Shown: positions 37,277-50,190 of the stretch, in pieces
How the letters are laid out: each line of letters opens with the position of its first letter
Numbering within the stretch: position 1 is the stretch's first letter
Assembly (NCBI RefSeq): GCF_029227915.1
Contig: NC_079888.1
Location: forward strand, 24,842,001-24,906,000
Length of the DNA: 64,000 nucleotides
DNA from: Hydractinia symbiolongicarpus
Taxonomy: Eukaryota; Cnidaria; Hydrozoa; Anthoathecata; Hydractiniidae
Reading direction: 5' to 3'
The notes under the pieces: generated by a model
Database searches by the model: none
The model's input: the letters and a program-made list of their open reading frames with translations, nothing else
What the model was told of the DNA's origin: nothing
Translations under genes and position numbers: made by a program

Positions 37277-37509
37277 TTTTTTAAATTAATTTTCACCACT
37301 AAAACGCATGAGACTTGTAGTTTTCAAAAATGTTTTCATTTTTGATGAGAGGCTTAATAAAAGAGGTTTAATCGCCGGCAAACGAAATCCCGCGATTTCC
37401 CATAAATCCCGGGCTTGGCCCGTATAGTCGAATGTATACAAAGAAAGTACCCAGGGAGTAAACTCATTTCCTGAACGATTTTTTAAATTTTTTTTTCACC
37501 ACTAAAATG
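37277..37509 (+). repeat. single GAGGCTTAAT-type monomer between duplications
   Basis: One monomer with CCCATAAATCCC (CpG lost, about 37,399). No other content. Confidence 0.7.
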
Positions 37510-37914
37510 CATGAGACTTGTAGTTTTCAAAAATGTTCTCATTTTTGATGAGACGCTGAATAAAAGACGTTTAATCGCCGGTAAACGAAAACCCGCGACT
37601 TCCCGTAAATCCCGGACTCGGCCCGTATAGTCAAAAGTATACAAAGAAAGTACCCGGGGTGTAAACTCATTTCACGAACGATTTTTTAAATTATTATTTC
37701 ACCACTAAAGCCCATGAGACTTGTAGTTTTTAAAAATGTTTTCATTTTTGATGAGACGCTGAATAAAAGAAGTTTAATTGCCGGCAAACGAAAACCCGGG
37801 ACTTCCCGTAAATCCCGGACTCGGCCCGTATAGTCAAAAGTATACAAAGAAAGTACCCAGGGAGTAAACTCATTTCCCGAACGATTTTTTAAATTAATTT
37901 TCACCACTAAAACG
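37510..37914 (+). repeat. 2-monomer duplication (405 bp), copy 1
   Basis: Private changes shared by both copies: AAGACGTTTAATCG, CATTTCACGAACG and CCCGGGACTTCCC. Confidence 0.88.
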
Positions 37915-38319
37915 CATGAGACTTGTAGTTTTCAAAAATGTTCTCATTTTTGATGAGACGCTGAATAAAAGACGTTTAATCGCCGGTAAACGAAAACCCG
38001 CGACTTCCCGTAAATCCCGGACTCGGCCCGTATAGTCAAAAGTATACAAAGAAAGTACCCGGGGGGTAAACTCATTTCACGAACGATTTTTTAAATTATT
38101 ATTTCACCACTAAAGCCCATGAGACTTGTAGTTTTTAAAAATGTTTTCATTTTTGATGAGACGCTGAATAAAAGAAGTTTAATTGCCGGCAAACGAAAAC
38201 CCGGGACTTCCCGTAAATCCCGGACTCGGCCCGTATAGTCAAAAGTATACAAAGAAAGTACCCAGGGAGTAAACTCATTTCCCGAACGATTTTTTAAATT
38301 AATTTTCACCACTAAAACG
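37915..38319 (+). repeat. 2-monomer duplication (405 bp), copy 2
   Basis: Near-identical tandem copy of 37,510-37,914 (visible difference CCCGGGGGG for CCCGGGGTG at about 38,060). The following monomer (about 38,320-38,520) carries CCCGCAAATCCCGGG and AGTGTACAAAG, shared only with about 46,630-46,820. Confidence 0.85.
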
Positions 38320-40139
38320 CATGAGACTTGTAGTTTTCAGAAATGTTTTTATTTTTGATGAGACGCTTAATGAAAGTTGTTTAATCGCCGGCAAACAAAA
38401 ACCCGCGATTTCCCGCAAATCCCGGGCTTGGCCCGTATAGTCAAAAGTGTACAAAGAAAGTACCCAGTGAGTAAACTCATTTCCCGAAGGAATTTTTAAA
38501 TTATTTTTTCACCACTAAAATGCATGAGACTTGTAGTTTTTAGAAATGTTTTCATTTTTGATGAGACGCTTAATGAAAGTGGTTTAATCGCCGGCAAACG
38601 AAAACCCGCGATTTCCCGTAAATCCCCGGCTTGGCCCGTATAGTCGAATGTATACAAAGAAAGTACCCTGTGAGTAAACTCATTTCCAAAACGATTTTTT
38701 AAATTATCTTTTCACCACTAAAAGGCTTGAGACTTGTAGTTTTCAAAAATGTTTTTATTTTTGATGAGACGCTGAATAAAAGAAGTTTAATCGCCGGCAA
38801 ACGAAAACCCGCCATTTCCCGTAAACCCCGGACTCGGCCCGCATAGTCAAAAGTATACAAAGAAAGTACCCAGGGAGTAAACTCATTTCCCGAACGATTT
38901 TTTAAATTATTTTTTCACCACTAAAATGCATGAGACTTGTAGTTTTCAGAAATGTTTTCATTTTTGATGAGACGCTTAATGAAGATGGTTTAATCGACGG
39001 CAAACGAAAAACCGCGATTTCCCGTAAATCCCGGCTTGGCCCGTATAGTCAAAAATATACAAAGAAAGTACCCAGGGAGTAAACTCATTTCCCCGAACGA
39101 TTTTTTAAATTATTTTTTCACCACTAAAACGCATGAGACTTGTAGTTTTCAAAAATGTTTTCATTTTTGATGAGACGCTGAATAAAAGAAGTTTAATCGC
39201 CGGCAAACGAAAACCCGCCATTTCCCGTAAACCCCGGACTCGGCCCGCATAGTCAAAAGTATACAAAGAAAGTACCCAGGGAGTAAACTCATTTCCCGAA
39301 CGATTTTTTAAATTATTTTTTCACCACTAAAATGCATGAGACTTGTAGTTTTCAGAAATGTTTTCATTTTTGATGAGACGCTTAATGAAAGTGGTTTAAT
39401 CGACGGCAAACGAAAAACCGCGATTTCCCGTAAATCCCGGCTTGGCCCGTATAGTCAAAAGTATACAAAGAAAGTACCCAGGGAGTAAACTCATTTCCCC
39501 GAACGATTTTTTAAATTATTTTTTCACCACTAAAACGCATGAGACTTGTAGTTTTCAAAAATGTTTTCATTTTTGATGAGACGCTGAATAAAAGAAGTTT
39601 AATCGCCGGCAAACGAAAACCCGCGATTTCCCGTAAATCCCGGGCTTGGCCCGTATAGTCAAAAGTATACAAAGAAAGTACCCAGGGTGTAAACTCATTT
39701 CCCGAACGATTTTTTAAATTATTTTTTCACCACTAAAAGGCATCAGACTTGTAGTTTTCAAAAATGTTTTCATTTTTGATGAGACGCTGAATAAAAGAAG
39801 TTTAATCGCCGGCAAACGAAAACCTGCGATTTCCCGTAAATCCCGGACTCGGCCCGTATAGTCAAAAGTATACAAAGAAAGTACCCGGGGAGTAAACTCA
39901 TTTCCCAAACGATTTTTTAAATTTATATTTTACCACTAAAGCCCATGAGACTTGTAGTTTTTAAAAATGTTTTCATTTTTGCTGAGACGCTGAATAAAAG
40001 AAGTTTAATCGCCAACAAACGAAAACCCGCGATTTCCCGTAAATCCCGGACTCGGCCCGTATAGTCAAAAGTATACAAAGAAAGTACCCAGGGAGTAAAC
40101 TCATTTCCCAAACGATTATTTAAATTATTATTTCACCAC
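38320..40139 (+). repeat. block A, fourth occurrence, with an internal 2-mer duplication
   Basis: GCTGAG is at 39981. Within it, 38,810-39,215 and 39,216-39,621 are a 406-bp tandem duplication marked by TCGACGGCAAAC (38994/39400) and by the unusual pairing of CGCCATTT with ACTCGGCCCGCATAG. GCCAACAAACG at about 40,012 replaces GCCGGCAAACG. Confidence 0.78.
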
Positions 40140-41356
40140 TAAAGCCCATGAGACTTGTAGTTTTTAAAAATGGTTTCATTTTTGATGAGACGCAGAATAA
40201 AAGAAGTTTAATCGCCGGCAAACGAAAACCCGCGATTTCCCGTAAATCCCGGACTCGGCCCGTATAGTCAAAAGTATACAAGGAAAGTACCCAGTGAGTA
40301 AACTCATTTCTCGAAGGAATTTTTAAATTATTTTTTCACCACTAAAATGCATGAGACTTGTAGTTTTCAGAAATGTTTTCATTTTTGATGAGACGCTTAA
40401 TGAAAGTGGTTTAATCGCCGGCAAACGAAAACCCGCGATTTCCCGTAAATCCCCGGCTTGGCCCGTATAGTCGAATGTATACAAAGAAAGTACCCTGTGA
40501 GTAAACTCATTTCCAAAACGATTTTTTAAATTATCTTTTCACCACTAAAAGGCTTGAGACTTGTAGTTTTCAAAAATGTTTTTATTTTTGATGAGACGCT
40601 GAATAAAAGAAGTTTAATCGCCGGCAAACGAAAACCCGCCATTTCCCGTAAACCCCGGGCTTGGCCCGTATAGTTGAATGTATACAAAGAAAGTACCCAG
40701 GGAGTAAACTCATTTCCTGAACGATTTTTTAAATTTTTTTTTCACCACTAAAACGCATGAGACTTGTAGTTTTCAAAAATGTTTTCATTTTTGATGAGAC
40801 GCTGAATAAAAGAAGTTTAATCGCCGGTAAACGAAAACCTGCGACTTCCCGTAAATCCCGGACTCGGCCCGTATAGTCAAAAGTATACAAAGAAAGTACC
40901 CGGGGTGTAAACTCATTTCCCGAACGATTTTTTAAATTATTATTTCAGCACTAAAGCCCATGAGACTTGTAGTTTTTAAAAATGTTTTCATTTTTGATGA
41001 GACGCTGAATAAAAGAAGTTTAATTGCCGGCAAACGAAAACCCGCTACTTCCCGTAAATCCCGGACTCGGCCCGTATAGTCAAAAGTATACAAAGAAAGT
41101 ACCCAGGGAGTAAACTCATTTCCTGAACGATTTTTTAAATTTTTTTTTCACCACTAAAATGCATGAGACTTGTAGTTTTCAAAAATGTTTTCATTTTTGA
41201 TGAGACGCTGAATAAAAGAAGTTTATCGCCGGTAAACGAAAACCCGCGACTTCCCGTAAATCTCGGACTCGGCCCGTATAGTCAAAAGTATACAAAGAAA
41301 GTACCCGGGGTGTAAACTCATTTCCCGAACGATTTTTTAAATTATTATTTCACCAC
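40140..41356 (+). repeat. 6-monomer duplication (1,217 bp), copy 1
   Basis: Marked by AATGGTTTC (TGG at 40171/41388), a hybrid core in which CGCCATTT with AAACCCCGG joins GGCTTGGCCCG (about 40,650; copy 2 at about 41,867 reads GGATTGG), TTCAGCACTAAAG tails and GTTTATCGCC (about 41,222/42,439). Confidence 0.85.
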
Positions 41357-42573
41357 TAAAGCCCATGAGACTTGTAGTTTTTAAAAATGGTTTCATTTTT
41401 GATGAGACGCAGAATAAAAGAAGTTTAATCGCCGGCAAACGAAAACCCGCGATTTCCCGTAAATCCCGGACTCGGCCCGTATAGTCAAAAGTATACAAGG
41501 AAAGTACCCAGTGAGTAAACTCATTTCTCGAAGGAATTTTTAAATTATTTTTTCACCACTAAAATGCATGAGACTTGTAGTTTTCAGAAATGTTTTCATT
41601 TTTGATGAGACGCTTAATGAAAGTGGTTTAATCGCCGGCAAACGAAAACCCGCGATTTCCCGTAAATCCCCGGCTTGGCCCGTATAGTCGAATGTATACA
41701 AAGAAAGTACCCTGTAAGTAAACTCATTTCCAAAACGATTTTTTAAATTATCTTTTCACCACTAAAAGGCTTGAGACTTGTAGTTTTCAAAAATGTTTTT
41801 ATTTTTGATGAGACGCTGAATAAAAGAAGTTTAATCGCCGGCAAACGAAAACCCGCCATTTCCCGTAAACCCCGGGATTGGCCCGTATAGTCGAATGTAT
41901 ACAAAGAAAGTACCCAGGGAGTAAACTCATTTCCTGAACGATTTTTTAAATTTTTTTTTCACCACTAAAACGCATGAGACTTGCAGTTTTCAAAAATGTT
42001 TTCATTTTTGATGAGACGCTGAATAAAAGAAGTTTAATCGCCGGTAAACGAAAACCCGCGACTTCCCGTAAATCCCGGACTCGGCCCGTATAGTCAAAAG
42101 TATACAAAGAAAGTACCCGGGGTGTAAACTCATTTCCCGAACGATTTTTTAAATTATTATTTCAGCACTAAAGCCCATGAGACTTGTAGTTTTTAAAAAT
42201 GTTTTCACTTTTGATGAGACGCTGAATAAAAGAAGTTTAATTGCCGGCAAACGAAAACCCGCGACTTCCCGTAAATCCCGGACTCGGCCCGTATAGTCAA
42301 AAGTATACAAAGAAAGTACCCAGGGAGTAAACTCATTTCCTGAACGATTTTTTTAATTTTTTTTTCACCACTAAAATGCATGAGACTTGTAGTTTTCAAA
42401 AATGTTTTCATTTTTGATGAGACGCTGAATAAAAGAAGTTTATCGCCGGTAAACGAAAACCCGCGACTTCCCGTAAATCTCGGACTCGGCCCGTATAGTC
42501 AAAAGTATACAAAGAAAGTACCCGGGGTGTAAACTCATTTCCCGAACGATTTTTTAAATTATTATTTCACCAC
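41357..42573 (+). repeat. 6-monomer duplication (1,217 bp), copy 2
   Basis: Tandem copy of 40,140-41,356. Private changes are CCCTGTAAG (about 41,710), a TTGCAG head (about 41,990) and CACTTTTGATG (about 42,207). Its last part is also the start of the 10-mer duplication. Confidence 0.82.
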
Positions 42574-44100
42574 TAAAGCCCATGAGACTTGTAGTTTTTA
42601 AAAATGTTTTCATTTTTGATGAGACGCTGAATAAAAGAAGTTTAATTGCCCGCAAACGAAAACCCGCGATTTCCCGTAAATCCCGGTCTCGGCCCGTATA
42701 GTCAAAAGTATACAAGGAAAGTACCCAGTGAGTAAACTCATTTCCCTAACGAATTTTTAAATTATTTTTTCACCACTAAAACGCATGAGACTTGTAGTTT
42801 TCAAAAATGTTTTCATTTTTGATGAGACGCTGAATAAAAGAAGTTTAATTGGCGGCAAACGAAAACCCGCGACTTCCCGTAAATCCCGGACTCGGCCCGT
42901 ATAGTCAAAAGTATACAAAGAAAGTACCCAGGGAGTAAACTCATTTCCCGAACGATTTTTAAATTAATTTTCACCACTAAAACGCATGAGACTTGTAGTT
43001 TTCAGAAATGTTTTCATTTTTGATGAGACGCTTAATGAAAGTTGTTTAATCGCCGGCAAACAAAAACCCGCGATTTCCCGTAAATCCCGGGCTTGGCCCG
43101 TATAGTCGAATGTATACAAAGAAAGTACCCTGTGAGTAAACTCATTTCCGAAAGGATTTTTTCAATTATCTTTTCACCACTAAAACGCATGAGACTTGCA
43201 GTTTTCAAAAATGTTTTCATTTTTGATGAGAGGCTTAATAAAAGAGGTTTAATCGCCGGCAAACGAAATCCCGCGATTTCCCGTAAATCCCGGGCTTGGC
43301 CCGTATAGTCGAATGTATACAAAGAAAGTACCCAGGGAGTAAACTCATTTCCTGAACGATTTTTTAAATTTTTTTTTCACCACTAAAACGCATGAGACTT
43401 GTAGTTTTCAAAAATGTTTTCATTTTTGATGAGACGCTGAATAAAAGAAGTTTAATCGCCGGTAAACGAAAACCCGCGACTTCCCGTAAATCCCGGACTC
43501 GGCCCGTATAGTCAAAAGTATACAAAGAAAGTACCCAGGGAGTAAACTCATTTCCCGAACGATTTTTTAAATTAATTTTCACCACTAAAACGCATAAGAC
43601 TTGTAGTTTTTAAAAATGTTTTCATTTTTGATGAGACGCTGAATAAAAGAAGTTTAATCGCTGGTAAACGAAAACCCGCGACTTCCCGTAAATCCCGGAC
43701 TCGGCCCGTATAGTCAAAAGTATACAAAGAAAGTACCCGGGGTGTAAACTCATTTCCCGAACGATTTTTTAAATTATTATTTCACCACTAAAGCCCATGA
43801 GACTTGTAGTTTTTAAAAATGTTTTCATTTTTGATGAGACGCTGAATAAAAGAAGTTTAATTGCCGGCAAACGAAAACCCGCGACTTCCCGTAAATCCCG
43901 GACTCGGCCCGTATAGTCAAAAGTATACAAAGAAAGTACCCCGGGAGTAAACTCATTTCCCGAACGATTTTTTAAATTAATTTTCACCACTAAAACGCAT
44001 GAGACTTGTAGTTTTCAAAAATGTTTTCATTTTTGATGAGAGGCTTAATAAAAGAGGTTTAATCGCCGGCAAACGAAATCCCGCGATTTCCCGTAAATCC
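42075..44100 (+). repeat. 10-monomer duplication (2,025 bp), copy 1
   Basis: Private variants repeated 2,025 bp later: TTGCCCGCAAAC (42646/44671), TTGGCGGCAAAC (42849/44874), GCTGGTAAACG (about 43,661; ACTGGTAAACG in copy 2) and GTACCCCGGGAG (about 43,938/45,963). Confidence 0.9.
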
Positions 44101-46125
44101 CGGACTCGGCCCGTATAGTCAAAAGTATACAAAGAAAGTACCCGGGGTGTAAACTCATTTCCCGAACGATTTTTTAAATTATTATTTCAGCACTAAAGCC
44201 CATGAGACTTGTAGTTTTTAAAAATGTTTTCATTTTTGATGAGACGCTGAATAAAAGAAGTTTAATTGCCGGCAAACGAAAACCCGCGACTTCCCGTAAA
44301 TCCCGGACTCGGCCCGTATAGTCAAAAGTATACAAAGAAAGTACCCAGGGAGTAAACTCATTTCCTGAACGATTTTTTAAATTTTTTTTTCACCACTAAA
44401 ATGCATGAGACTTGTAGTTTTCAAAAATGTTTTCATTTTTGATGAGACGCTGAATAAAAGAAGTTTATCGCCGGTAAACGAAAACCCGCGACTTCCCGTA
44501 AATCTCGGACTCGGCCCGTATAGTCAAAAGTATACAAAGAAAGTACCCGGGGTGTAAACTCATTTCCCGAACGATTTTTTAAATTATTATTTCACCACTA
44601 AAGCCCATGAGACTTGTAGTTTTTAAAAATGTTTTCATTTTTGATGAGACGCTGAATAAAAGAAGTTTAATTGCCCGCAAACGAAAACCCGCGATTTCCC
44701 GTAAATCCCGGTCTCGGCCCGTATAGTCAAAAGTATACAAGGAAAGTACCCAGTGAGTAAACTCATTTCCCTAACGAATTTTTAAATTATTTTTTCACCA
44801 CTAAAACGCATGAGACTTGTAGTTTTCAAAAATGTTTTCATTTTTGATGAGACGCTGAATAAAAGAAGTTTAATTGGCGGCAAACGAAAACCCGCGACTT
44901 CCCGTAAATCCCGGACTCGGCCCGTATAGTCAAAAGTATACAAAGAAAGTACCCAGGGAGTAAACTCATTTCCCGAACGATTTTTAAATTAATTTTCACC
45001 ACTAAAACGCATGAGACTTGTAGTTTTCAGAAATGTTTTCATTTTTGATGAGACGCTTAATGAAAGTTGTTTAATCGCCGGCAAACAAAAACCCGCGATT
45101 TCCCGTAAATCCCGGGCTTGGCCCGTATAGTCGAATGTATACAAAGAAAGTACCCTGTGAGTAAACTCATTTCCGAAAGGATTTTTTCAATTATCTTTTC
45201 ACCACTAAAACGCATGAGACTTGCAGTTTTCAAAAATGTTTTCATTTTTGATGAGAGGCTTAATAAAAGAGGTTTAATCGCCGGCAAACGAAATCCCGCG
45301 ATTTCCCGTAAATCCCGGGCTTGGCCCGTATAGTCGAATGTATACAAAGAAAGTACCCAGGGAGTAAACTCATTTCCTGAACGATTTTTTAAATTTTTTT
45401 TTCACCACTAAAACGCATGAGACTTGTAGTTTTCAAAAATGTTTTCATTTTTGATGAGACGCTGAATAAAAGAAGTTTAATCGCCGGTAAACGAAAACCC
45501 GCGACTTCCCGTAAATCCCGGACTCGGCCCGTATAGTCAAAAGTATACAAAGAAAGTACCCAGGGAGTAAACTCATTTCCCGAACGATTTTTTAAATTAA
45601 TTTTCACCACTAAAACGCATGAGACTTGTAGTTTTTAAAAATGTTTTCATTTTTGATGAGACGCTGAATAAAAGAAGTTTAATCACTGGTAAACGAAAAC
45701 CCGCGACTTCCCGTAAATCCCGGACTCGGCCCGTATAGTCAAAAGTATACAAAGAAAGTACCCGGGGTGTAAACTCATTTCCCGAACGATTTTTTAAATT
45801 ATTATTTCACCACTAAAGCCCATGAGACTTGTAGTTTTTAAAAATGTTTTCATTTTTGATGAGACGCTGAATAAAAGAAGTTTAATTGCCGGCAAACGAA
45901 AACCCGCGACTTCCCGTAAATCCCGGACTCGGCCCGTATAGTCAAAAGTATACAAAGAAAGTACCCCGGGAGTAAACTCATTTCCCGAACGATTTTTTAA
46001 ATTAATTTTCACCACTAAAACGCATGAGACTTGTAGTTTTCAAAAATGTTTTCATTTTTGATGAGAGGCTTAATAAAAGAGGTTTAATCGCCGGCAAACG
46101 AAATCCCGCGATTTCCCGTAAATCC
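44101..46125 (+). repeat. 10-monomer duplication (2,025 bp), copy 2
   Basis: It starts in a hybrid monomer whose head is GAGGCTTAATAAAAGAGG with AAATCCCGCGATTT and whose remainder is GGACTCGG with GTCAAAAG and CCCGGGGTG. The joint therefore lies in the CCC core at about 44,085-44,105. Confidence 0.9.
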
Positions 46126-46839
46126 CGGGCTTGGCCCGTATAGTCGAATGTATACAAAGAAAGTACCCAGGGAGTAAACTCATTTCCTGAACGATTTTTT
46201 AAATTTTTTTTTCACCACTAAAATGCATGAGACTTGTAGTTTTCAAAAATGTTCTCATTTTTGATGAGACGCTGAATAAAAGAAGTTTAATCGCCGGTAA
46301 ACGAAAACCCGCGACTTCCCGTAAATCCCGGACTCGGCCCGTATAGTCAAAAGTATACAAAGAAAGTACCCGGGGTGTAAACTCATTTCACGAACGATTT
46401 TTTAAATTATTATTTCACCACTAAAGCCCATGAGACTTGTAGTTTTTAAAAATGTTTTCATTTTTGATGAGACGCTGAATAAAAGAAGTTTAATTGCCGG
46501 CAAACGAAAACCCGCGACTTCCCGTAAATCCCGGACTCGGCCCGTATAGTCAAAAGTATACAAAGAAAGTACCCAGGGAGTAAACTCATTTCCCGAACGA
46601 TTTTTTAAATTAATTTTCACCACTAAAACGCATGAGACTTGTAGTTTTCAGAAATGTTTTTATTTTTGATGAGACGCTTAATGAAAGTTGTTTAATCGCC
46701 GGCAAACAAAAACCCGCGATTTCCCGCAAATCCCGGGCTTGGCCCGTATAGTCAAAAGTGTACAAAGAAAGTACCCAGTGAGTAAACTCATTTCCCGAAG
46801 GAATTTTTAAATTATTTTTTCACCACTAAAATGCATGAG
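46126..46839 (+). repeat. segment repeating 38.1-38.5 kb at a shift of ~8,311 bp
   Basis: The AATTGCCGG monomer and the following CTTAATGAAAGTTG monomer with TCCCGCAAAT (46722, versus 38411) and AGTGTACAAAG match those at 38.1-38.5 kb. The block A marker has almost the same shift (39981 to 48291), although the 1.5 kb between the two markers differs. Confidence 0.7.
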
Positions 46840-47650
46840 ACTTGTAGTTTTCAAAAATGTTTTCATTTTTGATGAGACGCTGAATAAAAGAAGTTTAATC
46901 GCCGGTAAACGAAAACCCGCGACTTCCCGTAAATCCCGGACTCGGCCCGTATAGTCAAAAGTATACAAAGAAAGTACCCGGGGTGTAAACTCATTTCCCG
47001 AACGATTTTTTAAATTATTATTTCAGCACTAAAGCCCATGAGACTTGTAGTTTTTAAAAATGTTTTCATTTTTGATGAGACGCTGAATAAAAGATGTTTA
47101 ATTGCCGGCAAACGAAAACCCGCGACTTCCCGTAAATCCCGGACTCGGCCCGTATAGTCAAAAGTATACAAAGAAAGTACCCAGGGAGTAAACTCATTTC
47201 CTGAACGATTTTTTAAATTTTTTTTTCACCACTAAAATGCATGAGACTTGTAGTTTTCAAAAATGTTTTCATTTTTGATGAGACGCTGAATAAAAGAAGT
47301 TTAATCGCCGGTAAACGAAAACCCGCGACTTCCCGTAAATCCCGGACTCGGCCCGTATAGTCAAAAGTATACAAAGAAAGTACCCGGGGTGTAAACTCAT
47401 TTCCTGAACGATTTTTTAAATTATTATTTCAGCACTAAAGCCCATGAGACTTGTAGTTTTTAAAAATGTTTTCATTTTTGATGAGACGCTGAATAAAAGA
47501 AGTTTAATTGCCGGCAAAGGAAAACCCGCGACTTCCCGTAAATCCCGGACTCGGCCCGTATAGTCAAAAGTATACAAAGAAAGTACCCAGGGAGTAAACT
47601 CATTTCCTGAACGATTTTTTAAATTTTTTTTTCACCACTAAAATGCATGA
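46840..47650 (+). repeat. 2-monomer unit (405 bp) in tandem, two copies
   Basis: Alternating GGTAAACG/CCCGGGGTG monomers with TTCAGCACTAAAG tails and GCCC-headed AATTGCCGG monomers. Copies are at 46,840-47,245 and 47,246-47,650, with small differences (AAGATGTTTAATTG in the first, GGCAAAGG in the second). Confidence 0.75.
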
Positions 47651-48769
47651 GACTTGTAGTTTTCAAAAATGTTTTCATTTTTGATGAGACGCTGAATAAA
47701 AGAAGTTTATCGCCGGTAAACGAAAACCCGTGACTTCCCGTAAATCTCGGACTCGGCCCGTATAGTCAAAAGTATACAAAGAAAGTACCCGGGGTGTAAA
47801 CTCATTTCCCGAACGATTTTTTAAATTATTATTTCACCACTAAAGCCCATGAGACTTGTAGTTTTTAAAAATGTTTTCATTTTTGATGAGACGCTGAATA
47901 AAAGAAGTTTAATCGCCGGCAAACGAAAACCCGCGATTTCCCGTAAATCCCGGGCTTGGCCCGTATAGTCAAAAGTATACAAAGAAAGTACCCAGGGTGT
48001 AAACTCATTTCCCGAACGATTTTTTAAATTATTTTTTCACCACTAAAAGGCATGAGACTTGTAGTTTTCAAAAATGTTTTCATTTTTGATGAGACGCTGA
48101 ATAAAAGAAGTTTAATCGTCGGCAAACGAAAACCTGCGATTTCCCGTAAATCCCGGACTCGGCCCGTATAGTCAAAAGTATACAAAGAAAGTACCCGGAG
48201 AGTAAACTCATTTCCCAAACGATTTTTTAAATTTATATTTTACCACTAAAGCCCATGAGACTTGTAGTTTTTAAAAATGTTTTCATTTTTGCTGAGACGC
48301 TGAATAAAAGAAGTTTAATCGCCGGCAAACGAAAACCCGCGATTTCCCGTAAATCCCGGTCTCGGCCCGTATAGTCAAAAGTATACAAGGAAAGTACCCA
48401 GTGAGTAAACTCATTTCCCTAACGAATTTTTAAATTAATTTTTCACCACTAAAACGCATGAGACTTGTAGTTTTCAAAAATGTTTTCATTTTTGATGAGA
48501 CGCTGAATAAAAGAAGTTTAATCGCCGGCAAACGAAAACCTGCGGTTTCCCGTAAATCCCGGACTCGGCCCGTATAGTCAAAAGTATACGAAGAAAGTAC
48601 CCAGGGTGTAAACTCATTTCCCGAACGATTTTTTAAATTATTTTTTCACCACTAAAACGCATGAGACTTGTAGTTTTCAAAAATGTTTTCATTTTTGATG
48701 AGACGCTGAATAAAAGAAGTTTAATCGCCGGCAAACGAAAACCTGCGACTTCCCGTAAATCCCGGACTC
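47651..48769 (+). repeat. block A, fifth occurrence (5' part)
   Basis: After a GTTTATCGCC monomer (about 47,707), block A resumes with GCTGAG at 48291, CCTGCGGTTTCCC and TATACGAAG. AATCGTCGGC (about 48,115) is a private change shared with the sixth occurrence at about 51,965. Confidence 0.8.
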
Positions 48770-50190
48770 GGCCCGTATAGTCAAAAGTATACAAAGAAAG
48801 TACCCAGGGAGTAAACTCATTTCCCAAACGATTATTTAAATTATTATTTCACCACTAAAGCCCATGAGACTTGTAGTTTTTAAAAATGGTTTCATTTTTG
48901 ATGAGACGCAGAATAAAAGAAGTTTAATCGCCGGCAAACGAAAACCCGCGATTTCCCGTAAATCTCGGACTCGGCCCGTGTAGTCAAAAGTATACAAGGA
49001 AAGTACCCAGTGAGTAAACTCATTTCTCGAAGGAATTTTTAAATTATTTTTTCACCACTAAAATGCATGAGACTTGTAGTTTTCAGAAATGTTTTCATTT
49101 TTGATGAGACGCTTAATGAAAGTGGTTTAATCGCCGACAAACGAAAACCCGCGATTTCCCGTAAATCCCCGGCTTGGCCCGTATAGTCGAATGTATACAA
49201 AGAAAGTACCCTGTGAGTAAACTCATTTCCAAAACGATTTTTTAAATTATCTTTTCACCACTAAAAGGCTTGAGACTTGTAGTTTTCAAAAATGTTTTTA
49301 TTTTTGATGAGACGCTGAATAAAAGAAGTTTAATCGCCGGCAAACGAAAACCCGCCATTTCCCGTAAACCCCGGACTCGACCCGCATAGTCAAAAGTATA
49401 CAAAGAAAGTACCCAGGGAGTAAACTCATTTCCCGAACGATTTTTTAAATTATTTTTTCACCACTAAAAGGCATGAGACTTGTAGTTTTCAAAAATGTTT
49501 TCATTTTTGATGAGACGCTGAATAAAAGAAGTTTAATCGCCGGCAAACGAAAACCCGCGATTTCCCGTAAATCCCGGGCTTGGCCCGTATAGTCAAAAGT
49601 ATACAAAGAAAGTACCCAGGGAGTAAACTCATTTCCCGAACGATTTTTTAAATTAATTTTCACCACTAAAACGCATGAGACTTGTAGTTTTCAGAAATGT
49701 TTTCATTTTTGATGAGACGCTTAATGAAAGTTGTTTAATCGCCGGCAAACAAAAACCCGCGATTTCCCGTAAATCCCGGGCTTGGCCCGTATAGTCGAAT
49801 GTATACAAAGAAAGTACTCTGTGAGTAAACTCATTTCCGAAAGGATTTTTTCAATTATCTTTTCACCACTAAAACGCATGAGACTGCAGTTTTCAAAAAT
49901 GTTTTCATTTTTGATGAGAGGCTTAATAAAAGAGGTTTAATCGCCGGCAAACGAAAACCCGCGATTTCTCGTAAATCCCTGGCTTGGCCCGTATAGTCGA
50001 ATGTATACAAAGAAAGTACCCAGGGAGTAAACTCATTTCCTGAACGATTTTTTAAATTTTTTTTTCACCACTAAAATGCATGAGACTTGTAGTTTTCAAA
50101 AATGTTTTAATTTTTGATGAGACGCTGAATAAAAGAAGTTTATCGCCGGTAAACGAAAACCCGCGACTTCCCGTAAATCTCGGACTCGGC
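48770..50190 (+). repeat. 7-monomer duplication (1,418 bp), copy 1
   Basis: Repeated private variants: CCCGTGTAG (GTGTAG at 48978/50396), CGCCGACAAAC (about 49,134/50,552), GTACTCTGTGAG (about 49,815/51,233), CTGCAG (49884/51302) and GATTTCTCGTAAATC. Confidence 0.9.
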
